DNA from: an uncultured Clostridia bacterium
GTDB taxonomy: Bacteria; Bacillota; Clostridia; Lachnospirales; Lachnospiraceae
DNA length: 64,000 nucleotides
Assembly: GCA_947643415.1 (NCBI GenBank)
Contig: CANRWA010000015.1
Location: 1 to 64,000 of the forward strand
Direction of reading: 5' to 3'
Both the position numbers and the translations under genes were made by a program. Positions 25,707 through 35,630 of this stretch are shown piece after piece (the stretch's first letter is position 1; each line of letters opens with the position of its first letter). Below the pieces are notes generated by a model, which did not search any database, was not told the DNA's origin, and saw nothing but the letters and a program-made list of their open reading frames with translations.

Positions 25707-28700
25707 TTAAATTATGTTTTGGATGTTGTTTGTGATCCTTCCATGGCTGAGACAGTCGCGCACACCTATTTCAAACGCTTTCTGTATCCGCTTACTGTTT
25801 TGGAATTCGGATACAAAGTCCTGTGCATCGGAAACATTCGGCAGTTCGGCAGTTACGATAATGTTGCCGAAGTTGTTGCCAGCGGCTTTTGGTTTCATGT
25901 GCTTTGCGTAGTCGGTGGCATTAACAAAATATTTCATTGTGTCAACTGAATCCGGAAGCAGCTTTGTGAAATCCTGTGTCAGTATTGTTTCATTTGGATT
26001 TACCCTGACAGGTACATAATCCCCATCCTTTGGCACACCGTCAGCACGGACGATACCGCCTGTGCGGAACCCAAGAAGAGGAAATCTCTCCTTCAGTTTC
26101 TTATATATATTTCCATCTTTTGCATAATAACTCCCATTCTCGCCCGGCTTTGCTGAACCATTCCCATTCCCATTTAATGCCTGGAGGAATTGTGTTGCAG
26201 AATAATCATCATCGATCGTCACTATATATTCTGTTTTCTTCGCCAGTATCTGGTTTAATCTTGATTCATATTCTCCAGGGGATTTTTTTGCCTTTTTGGC
26301 ATACGGTGCGTTTGACAGTATCTCTTTTAGCTCTTTTTTCTGTGCTGCTTCTTTGTCAGCATCTGTCTTTCCCTGCTGGATTATGGGATCCCTGTTTGGT
26401 GTACTCCCGGGTGGGTTTGTATCAGTATCGCCTCCACGCTGCCCATTGAGTCCGGAACCGCCATTGCCGGAGCTGCCATTGCCGCCATTGCCTGAACCGG
26501 AACCGCCAGTACCTCCGTTGTATAACTTCCTGATCTCTACTGCCAGGTTATTAAATATTTCATCAAGTTTTTTCAGCCCTGTATCATTAAAGGAATTCAT
26601 GATACTGCGCATGTCACTTGTTGTCACATAATTATACTGGCTGGCTATATTATTTAGTGTATTGGAGATCCCACCTGCTGTTGTGTTGATCAGGTTTATG
26701 CCGTCCTTTACAACGGTTTCAAAATCCTTTTCAAGGGCAGTAAGAAGATCTTCATACTGTGTGTACATGTTGTCGAGCATGTTCTGCTGGTCACTGATAT
26801 AACGTTCATATTCTGTATCCTGGAGGTTCTGGTTTGCCTCATCCAGGCTGACCTGGAGTTTTGCCCGTCTGGCACGCCCCTCCTCTGAATCATCCCCCTT
26901 TAATGATGCCATCTGTTTTTCCAGCATGGCAATATTTTTTGTCTGGCTGTTTATATTTTTCTCATAATCATACAGGTCTTTTTCCATATCAAGGACCTGT
27001 TTTTTTGCATCTATGATGGATTTCAGGTAGGCAAGCTGTGCTTCATACCGTTTTACCATAAGGTCATAGATATTTTTCTTCGATTCGTATTCTGCCGATA
27101 TTGCTTCCTGCTGTTTTTTGATAACCTCATTCAGTGTCTTTTCTGCAGCGGTAAGTGAACCATACATATCCAGGGCATGTGCATCACCGGATTTAAACGC
27201 AGCGACCGCCTTTTCAATCTCTTCCCGTTCCTGTTTAAAATTTCCGGCAGTGTTTGTATTTGCTTTAAGCTCTATTCCATATGTGCCAAGTACACCTAAT
27301 CCTTCTTTGGTCAGGTTTCCTGTTTTATCATCTGTCAGGCTGTCACCAAGCAGGCTGGCAAGAAACTGTGCTTCTGAACTGACATCTGAATTCCTGGCAG
27401 CGATATCTTCGTACATTGTCTGGCGGAGTTCACCAATCTTTTTATTATTTTCAATGATGGAGATATTTGCTTCATTTATGGAATTCTCCACGCTCTGGAT
27501 GTCAGACTGCAGGTCATACCATTGTGGTGAATACATGTCGAAGGTATTCTGTTCTGCCTGTAGTTTCCCAAGTTCATCCATTAGATTGTCAAGAACCTTT
27601 TTTTCATAGGTGTTGAGGGAAGAGTAGAAGCCTGCCTGCACAATATTGCCCTTTGCTTCTGTTTCGGAAAGGGAATTGCTTATATCCTGTTTATCATTGT
27701 TTACAAGCCCGATCCTGTTCTCATAATCGGTTTTCAGGTTGTCGATCTGTTCCTGTTTCAGGGAAACTTCTTTTGCTTTATATTCTGCCTGCAGACGGTC
27801 CTGTTCTGTTTTATCATTTGACAGTTTTGCTATCTCGATCTGTTTTGCATAGGACTGTTTCAGATAGGAAAGTTGTGTGTTGATAAACCCATTCTGTTTC
27901 TCATAGCCAATGGCATTGCTGGAATTGATTTCGGCAAGGTCAGCACAGGCATTGTATTCGTCAACATAATTCTGCAGTTTTTCCTGTTCCAGTTCCCTTA
28001 TTTTTTGCTGGAGTTCGTAATCAAGACGGTCTGCCTCTGCTTTGTTCTTTGATAGTTTTGCAATCTTGATCTGATACTCATAGGACAGTTTTGTGTTTTT
28101 AATCTGTGTGTTGATTGTTGTTTCTTTATCTTTTGCTGTAGTCTGGATGCTTTCTTTTGCCTCAGCCCGGGCAGTGCGGGAATCGTACAGGTCAACCCAG
28201 CTCTGTAGTTTTTCTTGCTTCAGTCCCCGTATCTTTGCTTTTGCGTCCTGTTTATTCTTCCTTGCATCCTGTGCTTTGTCAAAGTAGTCAATATACTTAT
28301 TGATCCTGTCAGCATTACTCTGTCCGTATTCTTTAATTAGCTTGCTGTAGCTTGATTTGGTAATCTTGCCTGACTGTATTTTATTAATGATATCTTTGGA
28401 CAGTGGCTTTACTTTCTTTTTCTTGCCTTTGTTCTTGTTCGATTTTATCTTTGATGTGGAGCCGCCTGCAACCAAATCTGCTTTTTTCTGGTATTTTTCA
28501 GCAGCAATGCTGTACTGTTTCATCAGAGTATTTGTCTGTTTTATCTGCTTGTTTAGGTTGCTGCTTTTGGCTTTTATGCTGAACAGATTCTGAAGTTTAG
28601 CAGCCGTATGGTCAATGATGGACTGCATACGGGTGAGACGGCGGGAGAGCCAGTCAATCTCTGTCTTGGTCTCCTTGGTTTTATCTTTATTTGAATTGTC

Positions 28701-30968
28701 AGAGGAATCTTTGGTTTTGGCCGTGGAGATTTTTTCCTTACCGTTTTTGGCTTTCCCTTTTAGCCTTTTTCGTGCTTTATTGATCTCATTAATGGCACCA
28801 GCTTTCAAACCAGTTTCAATTACCGCATTTGCTCCTAATACATCAGAGTTTTCGGATTTCCCTGACAGATAATCACGGTAAGCTTTTACTGCATTCGTTG
28901 ACAGACCTAATGAATCCATCAGATTGATTAACTGGTTAATATCCTCGGTAGTATCAAGTGCCTTGCCATTTGCATAAACCTTTTCAAGGGCAAAGAGTTT
29001 CATTGCGTTTCGTGCCTGGTCTGTCTTAGCCTTTTCTTCAATGAGTTTTGCAATCTCATCCGAAGTCATATTTGTAAGATCTGCTGTCTCAATGGCTTCC
29101 AGCCCCTTTTTCTTTGCCAGTTCATTTTTCACAATGGTATCCGCATTTTCGACACCCATTTGTTTTAATAGAGTTTCATAGTAATCGTCACTTGTATCAT
29201 CAAGGTTGGCAAGAAAGTTATTGCTGTTGACAAAAGAGGTTGCCAGTTCATCTTGGGCTTCTTTCAGGCTGCCCATGGATGCTTTGCCATTAGCGGCACA
29301 TTTTTTGTAATTTTTCCAAACTTCTTTGTTCTTGTTATCCCATTCATCCACGCCTAACGTATCATACATGGATTCAAGAGTGGATCGGGAGACAGTATTG
29401 GTTTCGCTGTTTTTCTTTTCGTCATAGGCAGATGTGATGGCTGAAATGCCAGATTCCATGGCTTTGAGCTGTTTGACATTTTTGATGAGATTATTGACCT
29501 CCTGTGTTGCTTGCTCTGCTGAGAGACCTGTTTCTTTAAATATAGTCTGTGCGATGGGAGAGTTTTTGAATTCCTCTTTTGTCAGTTTTCCGGCTTCTGC
29601 CAGTTGAAGGAGTTTTTGTTTTTCTTCTTCGTTTCTTTTATTTTCTTCATTGGTTCCTGTTGTACTTATAGCTTTCCAGGCTTTGGTGAAAGGAGTAGGA
29701 GATGAAAAAGATGTGTTATTAATTTTATCATTAGAAAAATTTTTCCATTTGATAAACCAGTCAGAAAAACCTTCTGTTGTAATCATATAAGAATCAATTA
29801 TAGTTATAAGATCTTTTTCATTTAGCATTCCATCAGAAAGAATTCTTGCAATATCAGGATTTTTCTTTGTGGTTTCAATTAAGCTGCTTCTATATTTTTT
29901 GAAATCATTGGTTGAGTGAATATCAGAAGAATCTGCAGCAAAATCAAGATAAAAATAGACCAAGTCTTCCGCAGAATTTTGTTGCTTATTAATTATATCG
30001 CTCCATGTTTCGATTTGGCGTGTAATTGCGGTGTATATACCCGAGCTGCCTTTACCTTTTGATAACAACGTTTGCTGCATCCTTTTTAAATAATCTGTTT
30101 TTTCTTTTAATGTATTTAAAGGTTTGCCATTTTCATCCTGATCAGCATCTACTTGAATAAAGCCATTACTGCTCCAATTAAACAACTCTCTCAATATATT
30201 GGTTTCAGATTTTTTGAATTTGAAACCAGCTTTCTCTAATATGTTTAGTGTATCTTTGTCGATACTTCTTTCTCTGTATATATAGTCTGATCCATCGTCC
30301 TCTTCTTGTTCTCTTGCGGTATTAGCTGCGTTTTTGGAATTATTATAATTTCCAATGCTATTGTAATAGGCTGCTTGTTTTTGCTCCTTTGAGATTTGTT
30401 TTAGTTTTTCAAGCTGTTCATCTACTTTTCCATTTACAAGGTCTATATTGTCAGCTTGTTGTCCTATAAGTGCATTGATATCGTTTTGTAATAGTACCAG
30501 TTTTGTCCCTTTTTCAGAATCTAATGAATCAGATTTTGGAATATTTTTATATTTTTCTATGATATCATTCAAAACATTGATAGTTTCCTTGTATTTCTGA
30601 GTATTCATGTTTGACTCATTATATAATTCCTTTGTTTTTTCAGCGGTTTCTTTTTCAGCATTAGCCATTTTGTTTAAATCACCAATAATTTCGTCGACAA
30701 TTAAGTTGATAGCTATATTGCCTAATGATGAGCTAAATGACTTTAGAATATTTTCGGTTTTGCTTGTAACGGATGCGAAAGTATTGGTTGTCTTACTGTT
30801 TTCAGATAACCACTGTTGATAATCTGCCATATTGAATTTAGCATTACCAATATTATTTAAAAACTGTTTGAAATTTTCATCAGCAATTTTATGTTTGGAT
30901 ATAAAATCATCAATACCGCCATTGTCTAAATCATAAAAAAAATCGTGCCACCCAATTTGGTCATCCAT
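25707..30968 (-). CDS. Tape measure protein 2
   Basis: At least 1753 residues. Same plan as tape measure 1: N-terminal helical region with hydrophobic patch (about 70-95), long charged coiled coils with paired modules (LLQLAEAGKLT.EEF; NSNNFLANL), a Gly/Asn/Ser linker (about 1500-1545) and the C-terminal GGIVRADGVPKDGDYVPVRVNPNETILTQDF. It has a ~55-residue insert (about 1660-1715) absent from tape measure 1. The ATG at 30968 has no ribosome binding site. The frame stays open for at least 45 codons upstream (AVQYNQNNDF...NNIIPD), matching the leader of tape measure 1, so the true start is probably near 31100. Confidence 0.85.
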   Translation of the reverse strand: MDDQIGWHDFFYDLDNGGIDDFISKHKIADENFKQFLNNIGNAKFNMADYQQWLSENSKTTNTFASVTSKTENILKSFSSSLGNIAINLIVDEIIGDLNKMANAEKETAEKTKELYNESNMNTQKYKETINVLNDIIEKYKNIPKSDSLDSEKGTKLVLLQNDINALIGQQADNIDLVNGKVDEQLEKLKQISKEQKQAAYYNSIGNYNNSKNAANTAREQEEDDGSDYIYRERSIDKDTLNILEKAGFKFKKSETNILRELFNWSSNGFIQVDADQDENGKPLNTLKEKTDYLKRMQQTLLSKGKGSSGIYTAITRQIETWSDIINKQQNSAEDLVYFYLDFAADSSDIHSTNDFKKYRSSLIETTKKNPDIARILSDGMLNEKDLITIIDSYMITTEGFSDWFIKWKNFSNDKINNTSFSSPTPFTKAWKAISTTGTNEENKRNEEEKQKLLQLAEAGKLTKEEFKNSPIAQTIFKETGLSAEQATQEVNNLIKNVKQLKAMESGISAITSAYDEKKNSETNTVSRSTLESMYDTLGVDEWDNKNKEVWKNYKKCAANGKASMGSLKEAQDELATSFVNSNNFLANLDDTSDDYYETLLKQMGVENADTIVKNELAKKKGLEAIETADLTNMTSDEIAKLIEEKAKTDQARNAMKLFALEKVYANGKALDTTEDINQLINLMDSLGLSTNAVKAYRDYLSGKSENSDVLGANAVIETGLKAGAINEINKARKRLKGKAKNGKEKISTAKTKDSSDNSNKDKTKETKTEIDWLSRRLTRMQSIIDHTAAKLQNLFSIKAKSSNLNKQIKQTNTLMKQYSIAAEKYQKKADLVAGGSTSKIKSNKNKGKKKKVKPLSKDIINKIQSGKITKSSYSKLIKEYGQSNADRINKYIDYFDKAQDARKNKQDAKAKIRGLKQEKLQSWVDLYDSRTARAEAKESIQTTAKDKETTINTQIKNTKLSYEYQIKIAKLSKNKAEADRLDYELQQKIRELEQEKLQNYVDEYNACADLAEINSSNAIGYEKQNGFINTQLSYLKQSYAKQIEIAKLSNDKTEQDRLQAEYKAKEVSLKQEQIDNLKTDYENRIGLVNNDKQDISNSLSETEAKGNIVQAGFYSSLNTYEKKVLDNLMDELGKLQAEQNTFDMYSPQWYDLQSDIQSVENSINEANISIIENNKKIGELRQTMYEDIAARNSDVSSEAQFLASLLGDSLTDDKTGNLTKEGLGVLGTYGIELKANTNTAGNFKQEREEIEKAVAAFKSGDAHALDMYGSLTAAEKTLNEVIKKQQEAISAEYESKKNIYDLMVKRYEAQLAYLKSIIDAKKQVLDMEKDLYDYEKNINSQTKNIAMLEKQMASLKGDDSEEGRARRAKLQVSLDEANQNLQDTEYERYISDQQNMLDNMYTQYEDLLTALEKDFETVVKDGINLINTTAGGISNTLNNIASQYNYVTTSDMRSIMNSFNDTGLKKLDEIFNNLAVEIRKLYNGGTGGSGSGNGGNGSSGNGGSGLNGQRGGDTDTNPPGSTPNRDPIIQQGKTDADKEAAQKKELKEILSNAPYAKKAKKSPGEYESRLNQILAKKTEYIVTIDDDYSATQFLQALNGNGNGSAKPGENGSYYAKDGNIYKKLKERFPLLGFRTGGIVRADGVPKDGDYVPVRVNPNETILTQDFTKLLPDSVDTMKYFVNATDYAKHMKPKAAGNNFGNIIVTAELPNVSDAQDFVSEFQNSKRIQKAFEIGVRDCLSHGRITNNIQNII

Positions 30969-31184
30969 ATCTGGAATAATATTATTAAATACTTCTTTTA
31001 TTTCATTTGATATGTTTGTAGCATTTCTTTTTAATGGTTCCTTCCATGTGGTGAAGTCATTATTTTGGTTATATTGTACAGCCTTAATATAAAGAAAAGA
31101 CTTCCATTTGCTTCTGACAAATGATATAATAATTATATATAAGAAATAAATTGATATATTATATTTGTTAGTAGGAGGAATAAA

Positions 31185-32096
31185 ATGACAATAAAAAAGT
31201 GTCCTAAATGTGGTAAGGAATTTAGTGATATGGCAAAAAGTTGTCCCAATTGCAGTTATTCTATGAAAAAAACTGGTAAGTTTCTTAAATCAAAAGTACT
31301 CTTTCTATTATGTATATTTGCAATACTACTTATTAGTTCATCAGTATATTTGATATATTATCTTAACAGACCTTCATATAAACTGATAAAGGCGATTAAA
31401 AGTGGGGAATTAATTACAGCACAAACTATATATGATGAGTCTGTTAAAAAATATAATGATCAGTTGGATCAGACTTATGATGGAATATTGGAGTATTTAC
31501 CAGAATTAGTGTCTGGATTGGCAAAAGGGGATAGTGACTACTATGATGTGAAAGAGATAATTGGATTTGTGCAGAAAAATTTTCCTGAAGTTGATTTAAC
31601 TACATATGAAGAAAATATATCTAAAATAAATATATCAAAAGCATATTTTCATATAGCGGAAGAACAGAATGAGAAAAAAGAGTTTCTTAAAGCAATTGAA
31701 GGTTATGAAAATGTTTGTGAACTGGATTCAGAATATTATAAAAGGGCTCAAGAAAATATAATTGAATGCCGAAAAAAATATGCCAATGAAATTTTTAAAA
31801 AGATAAATAGTGTAGCAGAAGATAATCTTAAAAATGAATATATTCAAATTTCTGAGGAAATAAATAGTCAATCCTGGTTACTGGATAATGAGGAAGTTTC
31901 AAATGCATTTAATGCATTAAAATTAAGAGTAAAGGCAGAGGTTATACAACCTATACTTGATAAAGTTGATAAATATACTGAGAGAAGTGAATATGGTAAA
32001 GCAATTGGCTTGTTATATCAAAATATGAAATATGAAGTTGATAATATTTTATCTAATAAAATGGCAGTTGTTAAACAACAGCGCATTAGTGATTAG
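31185..32096 (+). CDS. Zinc-ribbon membrane protein with TPR-like extracellular part (cargo gene)
   Basis: 303 residues. A Cys4 ribbon (CPKCGKE...CPNCSYS, residues 5-25) and a membrane helix (about 36-57) are followed by a long helical extracellular or periplasm-facing domain with TPR-like repeats (YFHIAEEQNEKKEFLKAIEGYENVC). GTAGGAGGAATAAA precedes the ATG. It is divergent from tape measure 2, with 216 nt between the starts. The long direct repeat C begins 19 nt after its stop. Confidence 0.75.
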   Translation: MTIKKCPKCGKEFSDMAKSCPNCSYSMKKTGKFLKSKVLFLLCIFAILLISSSVYLIYYLNRPSYKLIKAIKSGELITAQTIYDESVKKYNDQLDQTYDGILEYLPELVSGLAKGDSDYYDVKEIIGFVQKNFPEVDLTTYEENISKINISKAYFHIAEEQNEKKEFLKAIEGYENVCELDSEYYKRAQENIIECRKKYANEIFKKINSVAEDNLKNEYIQISEEINSQSWLLDNEEVSNAFNALKLRVKAEVIQPILDKVDKYTERSEYGKAIGLLYQNMKYEVDNILSNKMAVVKQQRISD

Positions 32097-32114
32097 AGGA
32101 ACTTAGGTTTTTCT

Positions 32115-32890
32115 GTAATAAGTTACCCACTTTCATGGGGGTCAGACTGTATATCACAACTACATACAATTACGCCTGTATGCAGTCAAACCTTGTCAGT
32201 CGTTGGGGGTTAAGACGTGGCTTACAGTACCACACCTATCTGTCATTACCATGACAGACTTAGCCTTTCCCTGCTTTCGGTGTGCCAGAATATGGCACAC
32301 CTACCTATAGATCAGCCATTCCTTTTCGTATTGTTATATAAATGCATATATGCAGATCAGAAGATATAACAGATACAAAAGCATAAATTGTTACTTAGAC
32401 TCTCATCATATAACATACCATATATGTTTCTTTCTGCTTTTCAGCACCATTGCCGTTTGCTGTTTCCGGCTCCGTTTTGGATTATATATGGTCTTTAGGC
32501 TTTCCAGCATATTCGGTTTTTATAATTTATGTAATTAAGGGTATCCATCTTATTTTATGTGGCTGATGCTCCCGTCCGTTGATTGCATGGCATTATTATG
32601 TAACCTTAGAGGGGTGGGCGCAGTACGGTCTACCACAGGAACTTCGTACGTTCACCAATACCTTCGGTAATGCTTTGTGTGACAGCATTACGGATCTGTG
32701 TCTTTAAGACGGAAATAGAAGAAGGATCTATTTCCGTCTGGATTTTTAGGTTATTGTCGTTTTTGGGCATTTTGCACCATTCCTTTCTGTGTTTTATAGT
32801 AGTCATGATATCCATTACTGTATATATACGAAGCTGAAAATGCTTTGGAAGCACTTGATAATGGGAAGAACCAGGGATTTTCTGAATCAA
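32115..32890. repeat. Long direct repeat, copy C (about 770 bp)
   Basis: Near-identical to copy A at 18781-19555, in the same orientation. The two copies bound a 12.6-13.3 kb segment holding tape measure 2, the holin genes and most cargo genes. It includes the conserved 110-nt element (32115-32234) and the 46-codon minus-strand ORF. The remaining gap to 33095 is the upstream region of the next lipoprotein gene. Confidence 0.88.
32630..32770 (-). pseudogene. Truncated 46-residue ORF inside repeat C
   Basis: Same sequence as the ORF at 19295-19435: start MPKNDNNLKIQTEID with an AAAGGAATGG ribosome binding site and a premature end. Likely the stump of a deleted structural gene. Confidence 0.4.
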
Positions 32891-33095
32891 ACAAATTTCA
32901 TAAATTGATTTTTCGTATATGCATCATTCTTCTCTATGTTTTAATAGGTTGTGTATATTTGTTGTATCATAATGGGTGCAATTCTGTTTATAAAGTATAA
33001 AATTTAGTATCATGAACATGTAGAATTATTCTTGACTAATTTGAAATGAGAGGAGTATAATAGAATCAAGATAGTTATAAGGATGGTGTTCATAA

Positions 33096-33746
33096 ATGAA
33101 AAAAGCATTATTAGTTTTCCTGGTGTTTTCTTTATTGGCAATGGGATGTGATTCTACACTAAGAGAATCAGATTTTAGTAGTTTTCAAAATGATTTATCT
33201 TCTGTTTTAGGTTCAATATCTAACGTCAATGACAAAAGTGATAAAGTATATAATATTGTTTATGAAGTATGGGATAATAATGGTCCAGATTATGTGATAA
33301 ACGATTTGGCATTAATGTATAGCTTGGAGGATGCAGATAGTTTAGCTGAAACATCTAGTAGTCGCTTATTCTCAGGTCGGATTGAGGAAATTCTAGGAAT
33401 AAATATGATGGATACTATTTATGATTACGAAACACCAATGGATTGGGGGAAACGTACAGGAGCATTTGACAGGGTTTTTGAGTATTGTCAAGTATATAAA
33501 ACCCAATATGATGAACTGTACGGAGCTAAAATTACTTTAGAGTCACAGGTTAAAAATTTTAAAAAAGATTATGAATCTAATCAACAGATAATAACAGAAT
33601 TAGTATCTGATTTATATGTAAAAACATGTTCTTATGCTGATTTGGTGTTGAATCCTACGGGAAGTTTGATAACATATACATCAGATATTAATGATATTAA
33701 ATCAGAAATAAAGGAGTTAAAATCAAAAATTGAGTTAGAAAAGTAA
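33096..33746 (+). CDS. Lipoprotein (cargo gene)
   Basis: 216 residues with a lipoprotein signal peptide (MKKALLVFLVFSLLAMGC, lipobox Cys18). The mature part is acidic and helical with an Asp/Tyr-rich middle and a coiled-coil C-terminus (DINDIKSEIKELKSKIELEK). AAGGATGGTG precedes the ATG. It is convergent with the major tail protein gene, 95 nt between stops. No family recognised. Confidence 0.72.
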   Translation: MKKALLVFLVFSLLAMGCDSTLRESDFSSFQNDLSSVLGSISNVNDKSDKVYNIVYEVWDNNGPDYVINDLALMYSLEDADSLAETSSSRLFSGRIEEILGINMMDTIYDYETPMDWGKRTGAFDRVFEYCQVYKTQYDELYGAKITLESQVKNFKKDYESNQQIITELVSDLYVKTCSYADLVLNPTGSLITYTSDINDIKSEIKELKSKIELEK

Positions 33747-33841
33747 AATTTTTATAAAGTAAAGGAATATCTTTTTTAAGCCCAGCGCACCAATACATAT
33801 ACATACCGATACGCCAGGCAGTAAAAGATTTTCCTGTGAGT

Positions 33842-34855
33842 TTATTCTACTACTACAATAACCTCATCTGATACACCCTGATAGGTAACAGTGATCTTTG
33901 CAGAACCGCTTGCCACAGCAGTGACAACGCCGGTACCATCTACAGTAGCCACAGAAGGTGTGTCGCTTACGAATTCACAGGCAGCATTCTCCAATTCCAC
34001 AGGAGAGTAGAGTGAGCCCTTGAGGCCAATTACGGAGAGTGTGGCAGAAGCAGAGCCTGTCATATCCAGATTGACCGTTGCCGGTGTAGCGGCAATTTCG
34101 AGGACGGAAATAGCGCTTGCGGTTTCATCAAATTCCTTGATGTAAGCATAGACATTTCCTTCAGAGCAGCAGTCGTTCTCAACGGCAAGAGCCTTTCCTT
34201 CCAGGCTGGTGGAGGTCGCGCCGTCTGGTGTGAGCTCGATATTGAAATTACCATTTAACTGATAGGAAGGGATCGTGATCTGTACGCTGCCCACTTTGCC
34301 GAGTTTGTTATTATGCTTGTCTACATCCAGAACAAGGCGGCCACACATTGGTACCGTGTCAGAATCAATGGTGATGGATTTTGCCATTCTGTTATAGCGG
34401 TATGTTGCTCTGGCACAGTCCCCCTCGTTTGTCAGGCCGTAAGCAGTCAGGTCAATCTTGCCATCGGCAGGGGTGACCGTTACGAAGGAACCATTAGGCA
34501 GTTCGACTGCGACATCACCGACCGGGGCTGCACTCAGGGCACCGATGCCATCAGTCAGTGAGACATGCTCACCAAGCTTGTAAACATCCGTCATGCCTTC
34601 TGTAATCTTAGAACCGGATGCCATGGCGAGGTATTCCAGCCTCCAGTCAGCAGCTTCCAGGGTGGCGCTGAGTTTTCTTCCATATTTGAAGGAATAGACC
34701 AGCTTATTGCCCTTTCCTGCGTTGACTTCCTGTTCCTCTGTCGTTACCTCAAGAGATGTGTTGAGGTTTGTTGTTCCGGTACAGGCAAGGACATCACCTA
34801 CATAGAAGGCGAAATCTGCTGTACTTACCAAAAAGTTTTTTGTGTTGTTTTCCAT
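33842..34855 (-). CDS. Major tail tube protein with C-terminal Big2 domain
   Basis: 337 residues. The first ~240 residues fit a siphophage major tail protein (LEVTTEEQEVNAGKGNKLVYSFKYGRKLSATLEAADWRLEYLA; later GSVQITIPSYQLNGNFNIEL). Residues about 255-337 are a Big2 Ig-like domain (ATPATVNLDMTGSA...DTPSVATVDGTGVVTAVASGSAKITVTY), a common surface decoration of tail tubes. AGTGAGGAAAA precedes the ATG. It follows the chaperone candidate by 16 nt. The next minus-strand structural gene, tape measure 2, is about 2.9 kb away across a cargo block. Confidence 0.85.
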   Translation of the reverse strand: MENNTKNFLVSTADFAFYVGDVLACTGTTNLNTSLEVTTEEQEVNAGKGNKLVYSFKYGRKLSATLEAADWRLEYLAMASGSKITEGMTDVYKLGEHVSLTDGIGALSAAPVGDVAVELPNGSFVTVTPADGKIDLTAYGLTNEGDCARATYRYNRMAKSITIDSDTVPMCGRLVLDVDKHNNKLGKVGSVQITIPSYQLNGNFNIELTPDGATSTSLEGKALAVENDCCSEGNVYAYIKEFDETASAISVLEIAATPATVNLDMTGSASATLSVIGLKGSLYSPVELENAACEFVSDTPSVATVDGTGVVTAVASGSAKITVTYQGVSDEVIVVVE

Positions 34856-34871
34856 ATTGTTTTCCTCACTT

Positions 34872-35630
34872 TCATAGTTTTCTTTTTAATGAATTTTCAT
34901 CGGTTTTCAGATCTTTGTACCTATCCTCTTCTTCAAAGGATGTCATCCAGTGTTTCAATGGTTCCTTAAAGGAGACCATGCCACTGCATTCACCTGTTTT
35001 GGCGATAGTATAGCTCTCACGGAGCTGGTAACGTTTGATATAGCGCCAGAATTTGCGTATGGTCATATTCATGATCCTGTCCTCGGTGGTATTCATGGCG
35101 ATCACAAGAGAATCAATATAGTCTTCTATGTTTGACCTGCTTTCACTTTTGTCCAGGTCTTTTCTGGCTTTTTGCAGCCGCTGTTCTGTGTCATGGTGCA
35201 GAAATTCATCCATATCAAAATCAATATCGTTCTGAATGATAATGATACGTCTCAGGTCGTCGAATATTTTAGGCGTAATACATTCCTGATTGATAAGGAT
35301 CTGGCCTGTCTGCTGGCCGATCTGTATGTCTGCATCCTGGCAGCATAGCTGAAGGAGCTTTACAGCATACAGGAAGTACTGAGAGAGACCGGGGATCTGA
35401 TATTGGATTTCCAGTTCTTTGTTGCCGAGGCAGTATAGAAGGAATTCCAGGTAGGACATCTTGATGATCTCTTTCTCGTGGAATGTACTATTCTTCCGCA
35501 CCGTCAGTGACTGGGAAAGGAACTGGAAAGTCAGAACATCTTTCATTGTAACCGGATACAGTGTGATCTTGTCATTATATGGTATCTCTTTGTTGAAGAT
35601 AACATATGAGAAGAGTGATTCATTTGTCAT
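34872..35630 (-). CDS. Tail assembly chaperone candidate
   Basis: 252 residues from the ATG preceded by AAAGGAGG; a longer frame to 35687 has no ribosome binding site. Layout: N-terminal strand region (YNDKITLYPVTMKDVLTF), a helical core with SYLEFLLYCLGN, a middle FDDLRRIIIIQNDIDF, and a C-terminal region IRKFWRYIKRYQL...KTGECSGMVSFKEPLKHWM. This layout resembles tail-chaperone proteins of Firmicutes phages (gpG/gpT functional analogues). The position next to the major tail protein fits. No frameshift extension is evident. Confidence 0.6.
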   Translation of the reverse strand: MTNESLFSYVIFNKEIPYNDKITLYPVTMKDVLTFQFLSQSLTVRKNSTFHEKEIIKMSYLEFLLYCLGNKELEIQYQIPGLSQYFLYAVKLLQLCCQDADIQIGQQTGQILINQECITPKIFDDLRRIIIIQNDIDFDMDEFLHHDTEQRLQKARKDLDKSESRSNIEDYIDSLVIAMNTTEDRIMNMTIRKFWRYIKRYQLRESYTIAKTGECSGMVSFKEPLKHWMTSFEEEDRYKDLKTDENSLKRKL

